A model generated the notes under the pieces. It was not told the origin of the DNA and did no database searches. It saw nothing but the letters and a program-made list of their open reading frames with translations. A stretch of DNA of 64,000 nt from Congzhengia minquanensis (GTDB taxonomy: Bacteria; Bacillota; Clostridia; UBA1381; UBA9506): NCBI RefSeq assembly GCF_014384785.1, contig NZ_JACRSU010000001.1, positions 496,001-560,000 of the forward strand. The letters run 5' to 3'. Below, in pieces: positions 31,983 through 40,292 of this stretch. The translations under genes were made by a program, and so were the position numbers. Every line of letters starts with the position of its first letter. The stretch's first letter is position 1.

Positions 31983-32990
31983 TTGAGAACGAAAAAAGAA
32001 GGTAACCAAACCGTTGTTTTTGAAAACAGTCCGCATATCATCGCCACAAACGCCATTGCCGGAAGCAAAGAAAGCGAGGGGCCGCTGGGCGGCCAGTTCG
32101 ACGAAACCGTGTCAGACGACCTGTGGGGCGAAGCCAGCTGGGAAAAAGCAGAGAGCAAATTTATGCAGCAGACCGTTTTGTCTGCCCTGAAAAAAAGCAA
32201 TCTGCACCCGGCGGACATTGACTATATTTTTGCCGGCGACCTTTTAAACCAGTGCGCCAGCACCAACTATGGAATTCGCGTGTTTTCCATTCCCTTTATC
32301 GGGCTTTACGGCGCCTGCTCCACCATGGGCCTATCTATGAAAATGGCGGCCATGGCAATTGACGGCGGCTTTGCCGACAGCTGCGTGGCAGTTACGTCCA
32401 GCCATTTTTGTTCAGCAGAGCGCCAGTTCCGCTTTCCCCTTGAATATGGCGGCCAGCGCCCCCCTAGTGCGCAGTGGACGGTAACAGGGTCCGCATGCGT
32501 TATTTTGGACAAAGATCGGGGCGATTTAAAAGTAGAATGTGCCACCACGGGTAAAATTGTTGACCGCGGCATTACCGATGCCAACAACATGGGCGCGGCA
32601 ATGGCGCCGGCGGCCATCGACTGCCTATGCGCCCATTTTGCCGACACAGGCAGGAAGCCCAGCGACTATGACGCGATTTTTACAGGAGACTTGGGAAAAA
32701 TCGGAAAATCAATCGTCGTCGACCAGATGGGCGAAAACGGCTACGACATGTCGGAAAACTACACCGACTGCGGTGTGCTTATATTTGACGAGTCTCAGGA
32801 CGTGCACTCCGGCGCCAGCGGCTGTGCCTGCTCCGGCCTGGTTCTGTGCTCGCACATTATTCCAAAGCTGCAAAGCGGCGAATTTAAAAAGGTGTTGTTT
32901 GTGCCCACCGGAGCTTTGATGAGCACCACGGCCGTTCAGCAGGGCGAAAGTATTCCGTCTATCGCCCACGCGATCAGCATAATGTCATAA
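31983..32990 (+). CDS. spoVAD: Stage V sporulation protein AD-like
   Basis: A thiolase-fold protein of 335 residues, close to the usual SpoVAD length. The TTG at 31983 is taken as start: AGGTG lies 7 nt upstream and the product begins RTKKEGNQTVVFENSPHI. The reading frame is open upstream into the pyrR terminator, which is not coding. SpoVAD signatures are GPLGGQFDETVSDDLWGE, the Cys-containing GLYGACSTMGLSM, SSHFCSAERQFRFPLEYGGQRPP and GDLGKIGKSIV. SpoVAD binds dipicolinic acid and works with SpoVAC and SpoVAE in its uptake into the spore. Here it stands alone: the neighbours are pyrR and an unrelated minus-strand gene. Confidence 0.92.
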   Translation: MRTKKEGNQTVVFENSPHIIATNAIAGSKESEGPLGGQFDETVSDDLWGEASWEKAESKFMQQTVLSALKKSNLHPADIDYIFAGDLLNQCASTNYGIRVFSIPFIGLYGACSTMGLSMKMAAMAIDGGFADSCVAVTSSHFCSAERQFRFPLEYGGQRPPSAQWTVTGSACVILDKDRGDLKVECATTGKIVDRGITDANNMGAAMAPAAIDCLCAHFADTGRKPSDYDAIFTGDLGKIGKSIVVDQMGENGYDMSENYTDCGVLIFDESQDVHSGASGCACSGLVLCSHIIPKLQSGEFKKVLFVPTGALMSTTAVQQGESIPSIAHAISIMS

Positions 32991-32999
32991 AGAAGCAAT

Positions 33000-34007
33000 T
33001 TAAATAAACGGGCGTCTGTCTAAAACCAGTTTTAGCGGACGCTCGGTTTTTATTTTCCCGGGCAGTGCCTGCTGAAGCTCTGCCAAGGCACAAACCGTGC
33101 CGAATAGGCCGTGAAGGTCGTTAAACCCGTCGTGGGTTTGCGGGTCGACGGTTTCTAAAAAGTCAATCAACCTGTCTGCATACGTTTCTAATGCCTGTTT
33201 GCCGTCGTCGCGGCGATATCCTGTTTGCCGCATAGCGCGGGACAGGCAGTAAATCCAGTCGACGTCGATAAAACTAATTCTTTGCGCCGCAACCTCCCGG
33301 AAAGTTTCATCCACATATAAGAGCCAGAGCATGGTGTCAATCATCTTTTCCGGAAAAGGAAGCGGCTGTTTTGCATATTCATGGTTAAACAGATAGTGAA
33401 AACTGCCTGCCATATGGTGCCACACAGGCACGCTTCCCTCTTTCACGCAGCCCAATCTCCACAGCCCCGTTTCGGGATCTGCTTCCCGCCTCAGCCAGGC
33501 AAAATAGCTGTCTTGCCACTTGCCGTCCACCGCATTTGTAAGCACCAGCGCCGCATAAATCCCTGCGCCGCGGTGGGACTGAGACCACGGGTCATGTTTC
33601 CAGTCCAGCCCGTCTAACAGGCCATATAGCGCCTGTATGTCTGTGTATTGCAACAGATCGTGCATTGGATATTTGCAATCTGCGTCAAACAACTCCAACG
33701 CTGCTGCGCAGTGAGCCGTAGTATGAATAAAATGATGGGTTGGCTCTTGAAAAAGGCCTGTCTTTGGATTTTGAAAGTTTTGCAGCGTCTGCACCCAGGC
33801 GCTGCGTTCCTCCGCATCCTTTGGAAATTCCCCGATGGTATATAAAATGTTTGCCGCGTCAGCACAGCCATATTCGCTGGGCAAAAGACTGCGGCGTTTT
33901 TCTTCGTCCTGCCAAATCCAGCGGGCATATTGCCCTATGCCTTGATTGTGCGTTTTTAGAACATATTTAATATTATCAATGATGCCGCCGATATCGCGTT
34001 GTCTCAT
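33000..34007 (-). CDS. Unknown alpha-toroid (terpene cyclase/glycosidase-like fold) protein
   Basis: The ATG at 34007 is preferred over 34025 because GGAAGGG lies 9 nt before it. The 335-residue soluble protein has a series of paired helices with aromatic- and His-rich turns, as in alpha/alpha toroids: TGLFQEPTHHFIHTTAHCAAALEL (in part), DPETGLWRLG, VPVWHHMAGSFHYLFNHEY and HDGFNDLHGLFGTVCALAELQQ. The repeated GLF/GLW-plus-His pattern resembles prenyltransferase/squalene-cyclase-like or glycan-processing toroids, but no family catalytic motif is clear. It is last in the glmM-glmS-rapZ operon (55-bp gap after rapZ), so a role in cell wall or amino sugar metabolism is possible. Function unknown. 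Confidence 0.7.
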   Translation of the reverse strand: MRQRDIGGIIDNIKYVLKTHNQGIGQYARWIWQDEEKRRSLLPSEYGCADAANILYTIGEFPKDAEERSAWVQTLQNFQNPKTGLFQEPTHHFIHTTAHCAAALELFDADCKYPMHDLLQYTDIQALYGLLDGLDWKHDPWSQSHRGAGIYAALVLTNAVDGKWQDSYFAWLRREADPETGLWRLGCVKEGSVPVWHHMAGSFHYLFNHEYAKQPLPFPEKMIDTMLWLLYVDETFREVAAQRISFIDVDWIYCLSRAMRQTGYRRDDGKQALETYADRLIDFLETVDPQTHDGFNDLHGLFGTVCALAELQQALPGKIKTERPLKLVLDRRPFI

Positions 34008-34062
34008 AATTTTATTCCCTTCCATAAAAATAGGGGCTGCTGATACAGCCCCGCGTTAATCG

Positions 34063-34923
34063 CTATTCGTTTCCCAAATCCCGGTGGTTCACCGAGGTTA
34101 AATAGTTTTTCTGGCTCAAAAATTTTGCCAAATGCTCTGCCACAGCCACAGAACGGTGTTTGCCGCCGGTGCAGCCAATTCCCACCACCAAAGACTGCTT
34201 GCCCTCCTCGGCATAAAGCGGCAGCAGGAAAGTTATCATATCCTCCAGCTTGCGCAAAAATTTCTGGCTGGACTCGTTTGCCATGGCATAGTCTGCCACC
34301 CGTGCGTCCTTGCCTGTAAAACCTCTCAGCTCGTCGTCATAAAACGGGTTGGGCATAAAGCGCACATCAAACATCAAGTCGCAGTCTAACGGAACGCCCC
34401 GCTTAAATCCAAAGGACACCACGTTTACTGAAATCGGCTCATATTTTCTGGTGGACGATTCAAAAATCGTCAGCAGTTTTTCTCGCAGTTCTTTGGTTAA
34501 CAGCTTCGACGTATCCACCACAATGTCTGCACGGCTGCGGATTTCAGAAAGCAGGGCGCGTTCGAACTTAATGCCGCTTTCAATTCTGCCGTTGGCGGCG
34601 TGGGGGTGTTTGCGGCGCGTTTCTTTATACCTTTTGATAATGGTTTCGTCATCTGCGTCTAAAAACACTACGGCGCACTCGTTTCCGCGTTTTTTAAACA
34701 TGTCAATCTCGTCGGCTAAGTGCGTCACCAGCTCTCCGCTTCTGGCGTCTACCACAAATGCAATTTTATTCAGCGCAAAATTCGAGTTCTGGCAAAGTAT
34801 AATAAAGTTTGAAATTAATGTCGGCGGGATATTGTCTATGCAGTAGTAACCAATATCTTCTAAAATGTGTACAGCTGTAGATTTGCCCGCTCCGGACATG
34901 CCGGTTATGATAACTGTCTGCAT
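34063..34923 (-). CDS. rapZ: RapZ/YvcJ nucleotide-binding protein
   Basis: A 286-residue P-loop protein. The Walker A motif GMSGAGKST is at residues 8-16, the D-IGYYCIDNIPPTL stretch follows and the Walker B-like DIVVDTSKL is at about residue 145. The C-terminal half has the typical RGFTGKDARV-region and GIGCTGGKHRSVAVAEHLA. In E. coli RapZ senses glucosamine-6-phosphate and guides decay of the small RNA that activates glmS; the Bacillus homologue YvcJ is usually encoded with yvcK and whiA. Here it follows glmS by 22 bp, after glmM, which is a direct genomic link to the same metabolite. No GlmZ-like small RNA was recognised. Confidence 0.95.
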   Translation of the reverse strand: MQTVIITGMSGAGKSTAVHILEDIGYYCIDNIPPTLISNFIILCQNSNFALNKIAFVVDARSGELVTHLADEIDMFKKRGNECAVVFLDADDETIIKRYKETRRKHPHAANGRIESGIKFERALLSEIRSRADIVVDTSKLLTKELREKLLTIFESSTRKYEPISVNVVSFGFKRGVPLDCDLMFDVRFMPNPFYDDELRGFTGKDARVADYAMANESSQKFLRKLEDMITFLLPLYAEEGKQSLVVGIGCTGGKHRSVAVAEHLAKFLSQKNYLTSVNHRDLGNE

Positions 34924-34945
34924 AAATAGCCCCTTCTTAAAAAAT

Positions 34946-36769
34946 TTATTCTACAGTAACAGATTTTGCAAGGTTCCTCGGTTTGTCAACATCTAATCCC
35001 TTGTGCAGGGAAATGAAGTATGCAAACACCTGAAGCGGAATGACCTCTAATGCCCCTGCAAAGCACCCTTTTGTTTTCGGCACATAAATGACGTAATCTG
35101 CCTCTTTTTCAATGGCGGTGTTGCCCTCCTGGGCCACGCCGATCACATAAGCGCCCCTTGCCTTAACCTCTTTAATGTTGCTGAGCATTTTTTCAAACAG
35201 CTGGTCTTGGGTTGCTAAGGCCACCACCAGCGTGCCGTCTTCAATCAGCGAAATGGTGCCGTGCTTTAATTCCCCGGCCGCATAGGCTTCTGAGTGGATG
35301 TAAGAGATTTCTTTCAGTTTCAGCGAGCCTTCCATGGCAATGGAATAGTCAATTCCACGGCCAATGAAGAACACGTCTTCTACGTCTTTAAACTTTTTGC
35401 CTAACGTTTCTAAATATTCAATATCAGAGAGCTGGCCTTTCACTTTTTCCGGTATAGACAGCAGCTCATCGACAAGTTCTGCACGTTCCTCTTGGGTTAT
35501 TTTTCCCTTTATTTCTGCAATGTAAAGTCCCAGCAGGAACAGCACTTCCATCTGTGTACTGTAGGCCTTTGTGGTAGCAACGGCAATTTCCGGGCCGGCA
35601 TTGGTGTAAAGCACGTCGTCAGACTCTCTGGCAATGGAGCTTCCCCGCACATTTACAATGGAGATAATTTTCGCATTGTGCTGTTTGGCATACCGCAGTG
35701 CCGCTAACGTGTCGGACGTTTCGCCGGACTGGCTGATGATAATTGCCAAATCACCGTCGTTAATCACCGGGTTTCTGTAACGGAACTCAGAAGCCAAGTC
35801 CACCTGGGTGTCTACTCTGGCGATACCCTCAATGATATTTTTCCCCACAAGCCCCACGTGATATGCGCTGCCGCAGGCAATGATATGCACCTTGTTTAAG
35901 CCTTTAAAATAGCTTTTGTCTAACGACAGCTCGTCAAGCACAATTTCATTGCCCTTAATTCTGGGGTGAATGGTGTCTAAAATGGCTTTGGGCTGTTCCA
36001 TAATTTCTTTCATCATAAAGAAGTCGTAGCCCTCTTTTTCCGCGGCGGAAACGTCCCAGTTCACCTCAAATATTTTTTTGTCAATGGGGTTTTTGTCCTG
36101 ATCCACAATTTTAATTTCATCCGCTGTCACAATGGCAAACTCGCCCTGTTCTAAAAGATACACATCCTTCGTTTCGGAAAGAATGGCCGGAATGTCCGAC
36201 GCAATGTAGTTTTCACCCTTTCCCAGCCCTGCAATCAGGGGGCTGTCTTTTCTTGTTGCGTAAAGCGTATTTGGCTCATAAGTGCTTACCAGCCCCAAGG
36301 CATAAGCGCCCTCAAGCTTTGAAACAACGGTTAAAAACGTATCGAACACGTTGCCGTTATAGTAATACTGCATGAGCTGGGGAATGACCTCTGTGTCGGT
36401 GTCAGAAGCAAAGGTAAAACCTTTTTCAGCTAAAAATGCCTTTAAATCCAGATAGTTTTCAATAATTCCGTTATGTACAATGGCAAAGTTGCCGTCATTG
36501 GAAAAATGCGGGTGCGCGTTATATTCCGTCGGCGCGCCGTGGGTCGCCCACCTGGTGTGGCCAATTCCCGTTGTGCCGCTTAAGTCCATATTCTTTGATT
36601 TTTCCACCAGCTCAGACAGTCTGCCCTTTGCCTTGCAGCTTTTTAAACCGGTTTCGTCTGCAATGCAAATGCCGGCGGAGTCGTATCCTCTATATTCTAA
36701 TTTTTCTAACCCTGAAAGCAGGAAGGGTTTTGCCTGGTTTTTTCCAACATAACCTGCTATTCCGCACAT
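34946..36769 (-). CDS. glmS: Glutamine-fructose-6-phosphate aminotransferase
   Basis: Makes glucosamine-6-phosphate from fructose-6-phosphate and glutamine, the entry step to peptidoglycan and other amino sugars. The 607-residue protein has the N-terminal nucleophile Cys (MCGIAGYVG), the glutaminase fold (GHTRWATHG, HNGIIENY) and two SIS isomerase domains (about 285-420 and 455-590; ISQSGETSDTL, ATTKAYSTQM), ending DKPRNLAKSVTVE. GGAGG is 8 nt before the ATG. It lies 24 bp after glmM in one operon, so there is no room for a glmS ribozyme, which normally controls this gene in Firmicutes. Control must come from elsewhere, perhaps through RapZ. Confidence 0.97.
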   Translation of the reverse strand: MCGIAGYVGKNQAKPFLLSGLEKLEYRGYDSAGICIADETGLKSCKAKGRLSELVEKSKNMDLSGTTGIGHTRWATHGAPTEYNAHPHFSNDGNFAIVHNGIIENYLDLKAFLAEKGFTFASDTDTEVIPQLMQYYYNGNVFDTFLTVVSKLEGAYALGLVSTYEPNTLYATRKDSPLIAGLGKGENYIASDIPAILSETKDVYLLEQGEFAIVTADEIKIVDQDKNPIDKKIFEVNWDVSAAEKEGYDFFMMKEIMEQPKAILDTIHPRIKGNEIVLDELSLDKSYFKGLNKVHIIACGSAYHVGLVGKNIIEGIARVDTQVDLASEFRYRNPVINDGDLAIIISQSGETSDTLAALRYAKQHNAKIISIVNVRGSSIARESDDVLYTNAGPEIAVATTKAYSTQMEVLFLLGLYIAEIKGKITQEERAELVDELLSIPEKVKGQLSDIEYLETLGKKFKDVEDVFFIGRGIDYSIAMEGSLKLKEISYIHSEAYAAGELKHGTISLIEDGTLVVALATQDQLFEKMLSNIKEVKARGAYVIGVAQEGNTAIEKEADYVIYVPKTKGCFAGALEVIPLQVFAYFISLHKGLDVDKPRNLAKSVTVE

Positions 36770-36793
36770 AATTTAAAACCTCCAGTTCTTATT

Positions 36794-38146
36794 TTATACA
36801 AGCCTTGCCTCAATGAGTTTTGCAAGATAGTTTGCTTTTTGGGTAATAATTCCCTGCTCCGGCCCCTCAATCATAACGCGGACACAGGGCTCTGTTCCAG
36901 ACGGGCGTATCAGCACCCGGCCATTTCCGGAAAACTCCTCCTCTACCTCGCGGATTGCTTCCATAATTACGTCGTCGTCCCGGTAAGTTTCCTTTTTGGC
37001 ATTGGAAACCTTGGCATTCACCATAACCTGTGGAAGCGGCACAAACACAGATGAAAGCTCACTTAAGCGCTTGCCGGTTTTCTTTAAAATTGAAAGCAGC
37101 AGCAGCGCAGAGCATAGACCGTCGCCTGTGGTGTTAAAGTCTAAACAGATGATGTGGCCAGACTGCTCTCCTCCTAGGGTGTAGCCCTTTTCCAACATTT
37201 CCTCCAGCACATAGCGGTCGCCAACTTTTGTCTGCACAATTTGAATGCCCTTTTCCTTTGCGGCGTTCACCAGTCCCAAATTGGTCATCACCGTTGTTAC
37301 CAGCGTATCTTTCGAGAGCATTTTGTGCTCTTTCATATAGTCTGCGCAAATCAGCATAATTTTGTCGCCGTCAATTAACGCACCGTTTTCGTCCACCACC
37401 AAAAGCCGGTCTGCATCGCCGTCAAAAGAAAGTCCTAAGTCTACGTCAATGTTTTTCACATATTCGCAGAATTTATCGGTGTGGGTTGAGCCGCATTTTA
37501 AATTGATATTGGTGCCGTTGGGGTGGTTGTGCACTACAAAAACCTCTGCCCCCAGCTCAACCAACGTTTCAACGGAGCTTAAATAGCTTGCACCGTTGGC
37601 GCAGTCTACTGCAATTTTCAGACCATCTAAGCTTTCACCCTTTAAGGTTTCTTTCACAAAGGCTTTATAGTCTGAAAGAGCGGTGTCGCACTTGGAAATG
37701 GTTCCCACTGCATCGCCTGTGGGGAGGTCTAAGCTGGCGCAGTCGTTTTGAATAATTTCTTCAATTTCGTCTTCTATGTCGTCGCTCAGCTTATATCCGT
37801 TACCGTTAAAAATTTTTATCCCGTTAAACTCGGCGGAGTTGTGTGAGGCTGAAATGACAATGCCTGCGTCTGCGTCGTATTTCCTGGTTAAATATGCCAC
37901 GGCAGGCGTGGGAATTACGCCCAGCGAAATAACGCCTGCGCCCAAACTGCAAAGACCTGCAGAAAGCGCCGCCTCCAGCATATCGCCGGAAATGCGCGTG
38001 TCCTTCCCAATTAATATTTTAGGCTTATGCATGGTTTCTTTTGTCAGCACATGCGCCGCAGCTTTTCCTATTTTCATTGCCAGCTCCACGTCGAGTTCTG
38101 TGTTGGCAACGCCGCGCACACCGTCTGTCCCAAATAATCTGCCCAA
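36794..38146 (-). CDS. glmM: Phosphoglucosamine mutase
   Basis: Converts glucosamine-6-phosphate to glucosamine-1-phosphate for UDP-GlcNAc synthesis. The 450 residues match the family. The start is a TTG at 38146 with AAGGAGG 7 nt upstream; the protein begins GRLFGTDGVRGVAN. The phospho-Ser loop is GIVISASHNSAEFNG (Ser101), the metal loop SFDGDADRLL, the sugar loop GGEQSGH and the phosphate site RPSGTEPCVRVM. It is first in the operon with glmS, rapZ and the toroid protein, and has its own sigma-A-type promoter. Confidence 0.97.
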   Translation of the reverse strand: MGRLFGTDGVRGVANTELDVELAMKIGKAAAHVLTKETMHKPKILIGKDTRISGDMLEAALSAGLCSLGAGVISLGVIPTPAVAYLTRKYDADAGIVISASHNSAEFNGIKIFNGNGYKLSDDIEDEIEEIIQNDCASLDLPTGDAVGTISKCDTALSDYKAFVKETLKGESLDGLKIAVDCANGASYLSSVETLVELGAEVFVVHNHPNGTNINLKCGSTHTDKFCEYVKNIDVDLGLSFDGDADRLLVVDENGALIDGDKIMLICADYMKEHKMLSKDTLVTTVMTNLGLVNAAKEKGIQIVQTKVGDRYVLEEMLEKGYTLGGEQSGHIICLDFNTTGDGLCSALLLLSILKKTGKRLSELSSVFVPLPQVMVNAKVSNAKKETYRDDDVIMEAIREVEEEFSGNGRVLIRPSGTEPCVRVMIEGPEQGIITQKANYLAKLIEARLV

Positions 38147-38189
38147 ATGATAACCTCCTTAATTGCTCGTATATAGAATTTTAATACAG

Positions 38190-38218
38190 TTATTATTATT
38201 TTAACACAATTTTGTCAA
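38190..38218 (-). promoter_or_regulatory. Promoter of the glmM-glmS-rapZ operon
   Basis: On the minus strand TTGACA (38218-38213), a 17-bp spacer and TAATAA (38195-38190) precede the glmM start by about 43 bp. Confidence 0.7.
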
Positions 38219-38288
38219 AAAGTAAAAGTTTTTTTTCAAATTGTACATACTAAAATTAACAAAAATTTACGGTTAGGAGAAATGTGAA

Positions 38289-38555
38289 ATGGTAATAGCG
38301 GTGGAAAAGGGATTAGATGCAATGAAAAGTTATTTAAGCAAACGGGGTTTTCAGGTTGTAGACCTTGACAGCTCTCAGGTTTTTGACGCTGCAGTTTACG
38401 AAAACCTAGGCTTTTTTAACATTCCCACGCCAAATCAGGTGACGGCAAAAGCAGGCACGGGGCAAGCAGGCACTTTTTTGGTCTGTGCCCGGGGCAAAAC
38501 GCCCCAAGAGGTAGAAACCATGCTTCGCCAAAAAGCCTACGGCAATCTCTTTTAA
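38289..38555 (+). CDS. UPF0180 family protein (YkuS-like)
   Basis: An 88-residue protein starting 9 nt after AGGAG. The pattern AVEKGLDAMKSYLSKRGFQVVDL, then ...AAVYENLGFFN and a VTAKAGTGQAGTFLVCARGKTPQEVETML end resembles the YkuS/UPF0180 family, whose function is unknown. It lies 95 bp before the iscS gene, which has its own promoter, and is divergent from the glm operon. There is no signal or membrane segment. Confidence 0.75.
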   Translation: MVIAVEKGLDAMKSYLSKRGFQVVDLDSSQVFDAAVYENLGFFNIPTPNQVTAKAGTGQAGTFLVCARGKTPQEVETMLRQKAYGNLF

Positions 38556-38573
38556 ATTTGGTGGATTTTGTTG

Positions 38574-38602
38574 TTGAATTCCATACCTTTTTGGTGTATA
38601 AT
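38574..38602 (+). promoter_or_regulatory. Promoter of the iscS-iscU-mnmA operon
   Basis: TTGAAT (38574-38579), a 17-bp spacer and TATAAT (38597-38602) lie 48 bp before the iscS start. Confidence 0.78.
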
Positions 38603-38650
38603 AGAAATAAAGTTAAATTTAACAAACTAACCATTACAGGAGTGTTAAAA

Positions 38651-39829
38651 ATGGAACCATCAATTTATCTTGATAACAGTGCCACAACTCCGCTTAAAAA
38701 AGAGGTTCTGGATAAAATGATGCCGTATTTAACCGAAAACTACGGCAACCCGTCCTCTATATACAGTATCGGAAGGTCTGCAAAAGCGGCAATTGATGCG
38801 GCACGCATACAAGTGGCCAATGCCATTGGCGCTCAGCCCGCTGAAATCTATTTTACCGGCTGCGGTTCAGAGGCAGACAACTGGGCTATTAAGGGCATTG
38901 CCCGGGCAAAGGAGAAGAAGGGAAAGCACATCATTTCCTCTGCCATTGAGCACCACGCGGTGCTCCACACCCTAAACTATTTGGAAAAGCAAGGCTTTTC
39001 TGTAACGTATCTACCAGTGGACGAGTTTGGCAAAATCAGTTTAACCGACCTGGAAGAAGCCATTCGCCCCGACACCATTTTAATTACCATTATGACAGCC
39101 AACAACGAGGTGGGCACCATTGAGCCCATTTCTGAAATCGGCGCAATTGCAAAAAAACACAACATTACCTTCCACACCGACGCGGTTCAGGCCGTGGGCG
39201 CAATGGAGCTTGATGTGAAGAAAATGAACATCGACATGCTTTCCATGTCGGCCCACAAGTTCGGCGGGCCAAAAGGTGTTGGCGCACTTTATGTGAGAAA
39301 CGGTGTGCGGCCGGAAATCTTTATGCATGGCGGCGCGCAAGAACGCGCACGGCGGGCCGGAACAGAAAACGTGGCCTCCATTGTGGGAATGGGCGAGGCA
39401 ATTGCTTTGGCAACCCGAAATATTCCCGAAAAGGCGGAAAAGCTTTGTATGCTGCGGGATTATTTGATTAAAAATATTATGGAAAAAATTCCTTATGTAA
39501 AATTAAACGGCCACCCAACCGACAGGCTTCCAGGAAATGTAAACTTTTCGTTCAGCTACATTGAGGGAGAATCGCTTCTGTTAATGCTGGACTTAAACGG
39601 CATTGCAGCCTCCTCCGGCTCGGCCTGCACCAGCGGGTCGCTAGACCCCTCACATGTGCTGCTGGCTTTGGGCCTGCCCCATGAAACGGCACACGGTTCG
39701 CTGCGCATTTCCATTGGGGATTATAACACAAAAGAAGAAATCGACAAGGTGATTGCGCTTTTGCCGGGCATTGTGCAAAGGCTTCGTGATATGTCGCCAT
39801 TATATGAAGAAGTGAAAAACAAGCAATAG
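38651..39829 (+). CDS. iscS: Cysteine desulfurase
   Basis: Removes sulfur from cysteine as an enzyme-bound persulfide for Fe-S clusters and tRNA thiolation. The start at 38651 follows AGGAG by 8 nt and gives 392 residues, beginning MEPSIYLDNSATTPL. An apparent longer frame from 38558 runs through the promoter and is not coding. The PLP lysine is in MSAHKFGGPKG (about residue 202), the substrate site in HTDAVQAVG, and the mobile-loop catalytic Cys in SGSACTSG (about residue 325). It is followed by iscU (18 bp) and mnmA (1 bp), a compact sulfur-transfer operon. No IscR, ferredoxin or HscAB is present. Confidence 0.96.
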   Translation: MEPSIYLDNSATTPLKKEVLDKMMPYLTENYGNPSSIYSIGRSAKAAIDAARIQVANAIGAQPAEIYFTGCGSEADNWAIKGIARAKEKKGKHIISSAIEHHAVLHTLNYLEKQGFSVTYLPVDEFGKISLTDLEEAIRPDTILITIMTANNEVGTIEPISEIGAIAKKHNITFHTDAVQAVGAMELDVKKMNIDMLSMSAHKFGGPKGVGALYVRNGVRPEIFMHGGAQERARRAGTENVASIVGMGEAIALATRNIPEKAEKLCMLRDYLIKNIMEKIPYVKLNGHPTDRLPGNVNFSFSYIEGESLLLMLDLNGIAASSGSACTSGSLDPSHVLLALGLPHETAHGSLRISIGDYNTKEEIDKVIALLPGIVQRLRDMSPLYEEVKNKQ

Positions 39830-39847
39830 CAGAAAGGACGGTTTACT

Positions 39848-40291
39848 ATGTATAGTGAAAAAGTAATGGACCACTTTTCAAACCCCAGGAACGTTGGAGA
39901 ACTTCCCGATGCCAACGCTGTGGGACAGGTGGGCAACGCCAAGTGCGGCGATATTATGAAAATATACATGAAAATTGAAAATGATGTGATTCAAGACGTA
40001 AAATTTAAAACCTTTGGCTGCGGCGCCGCGGTTGCCACCAGCTCAATGGCCACGGAAATGGTGAAAGGAAAAACTATAAAAGAGGCGTTAGAGCTTACCA
40101 ACAAAGCTGTGATGGAGGCGTTAGACGGGCTTCCGCCGGCAAAGGTGCACTGCTCTGTTTTGGCGGAGGAAGCGATTAACGCTGCCATAGCGGACTATTA
40201 CAAGCGTCAGGGCATTGAGCCGGACATGGAAATCCGCTGTGCGGGCTGCAACGGCGAGTGCCATGTTGACAGCCATCACCATGGAGAATAA
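39848..40291 (+). CDS. iscU: Fe-S cluster scaffold protein (IscU/NifU N-terminal type)
   Basis: A 147-residue scaffold on which Fe-S clusters are assembled with sulfur from IscS. The three cluster-ligand cysteines are in NAKCGDIMKI (about residue 37), TFGCGAAVATSS (about residue 58) and KVHCSVLAEEAI (about residue 99-100). The C-terminal extension ends with a Cys/His-rich stretch CAGCNGECHVDSHHHGE, longer than in IscU of E. coli and typical of the Clostridial NifU-like form. AAAGGA precedes the ATG. It lies between iscS and mnmA. Confidence 0.95.
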   Translation: MYSEKVMDHFSNPRNVGELPDANAVGQVGNAKCGDIMKIYMKIENDVIQDVKFKTFGCGAAVATSSMATEMVKGKTIKEALELTNKAVMEALDGLPPAKVHCSVLAEEAINAAIADYYKRQGIEPDMEIRCAGCNGECHVDSHHHGE

Positions 40292-40292
40292 A

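Noticed and set aside
36770..36793. glmS ribozyme
   Set aside because: Only 24 bp separate glmM and glmS, and the 142 bp before glmM show no ribozyme core.
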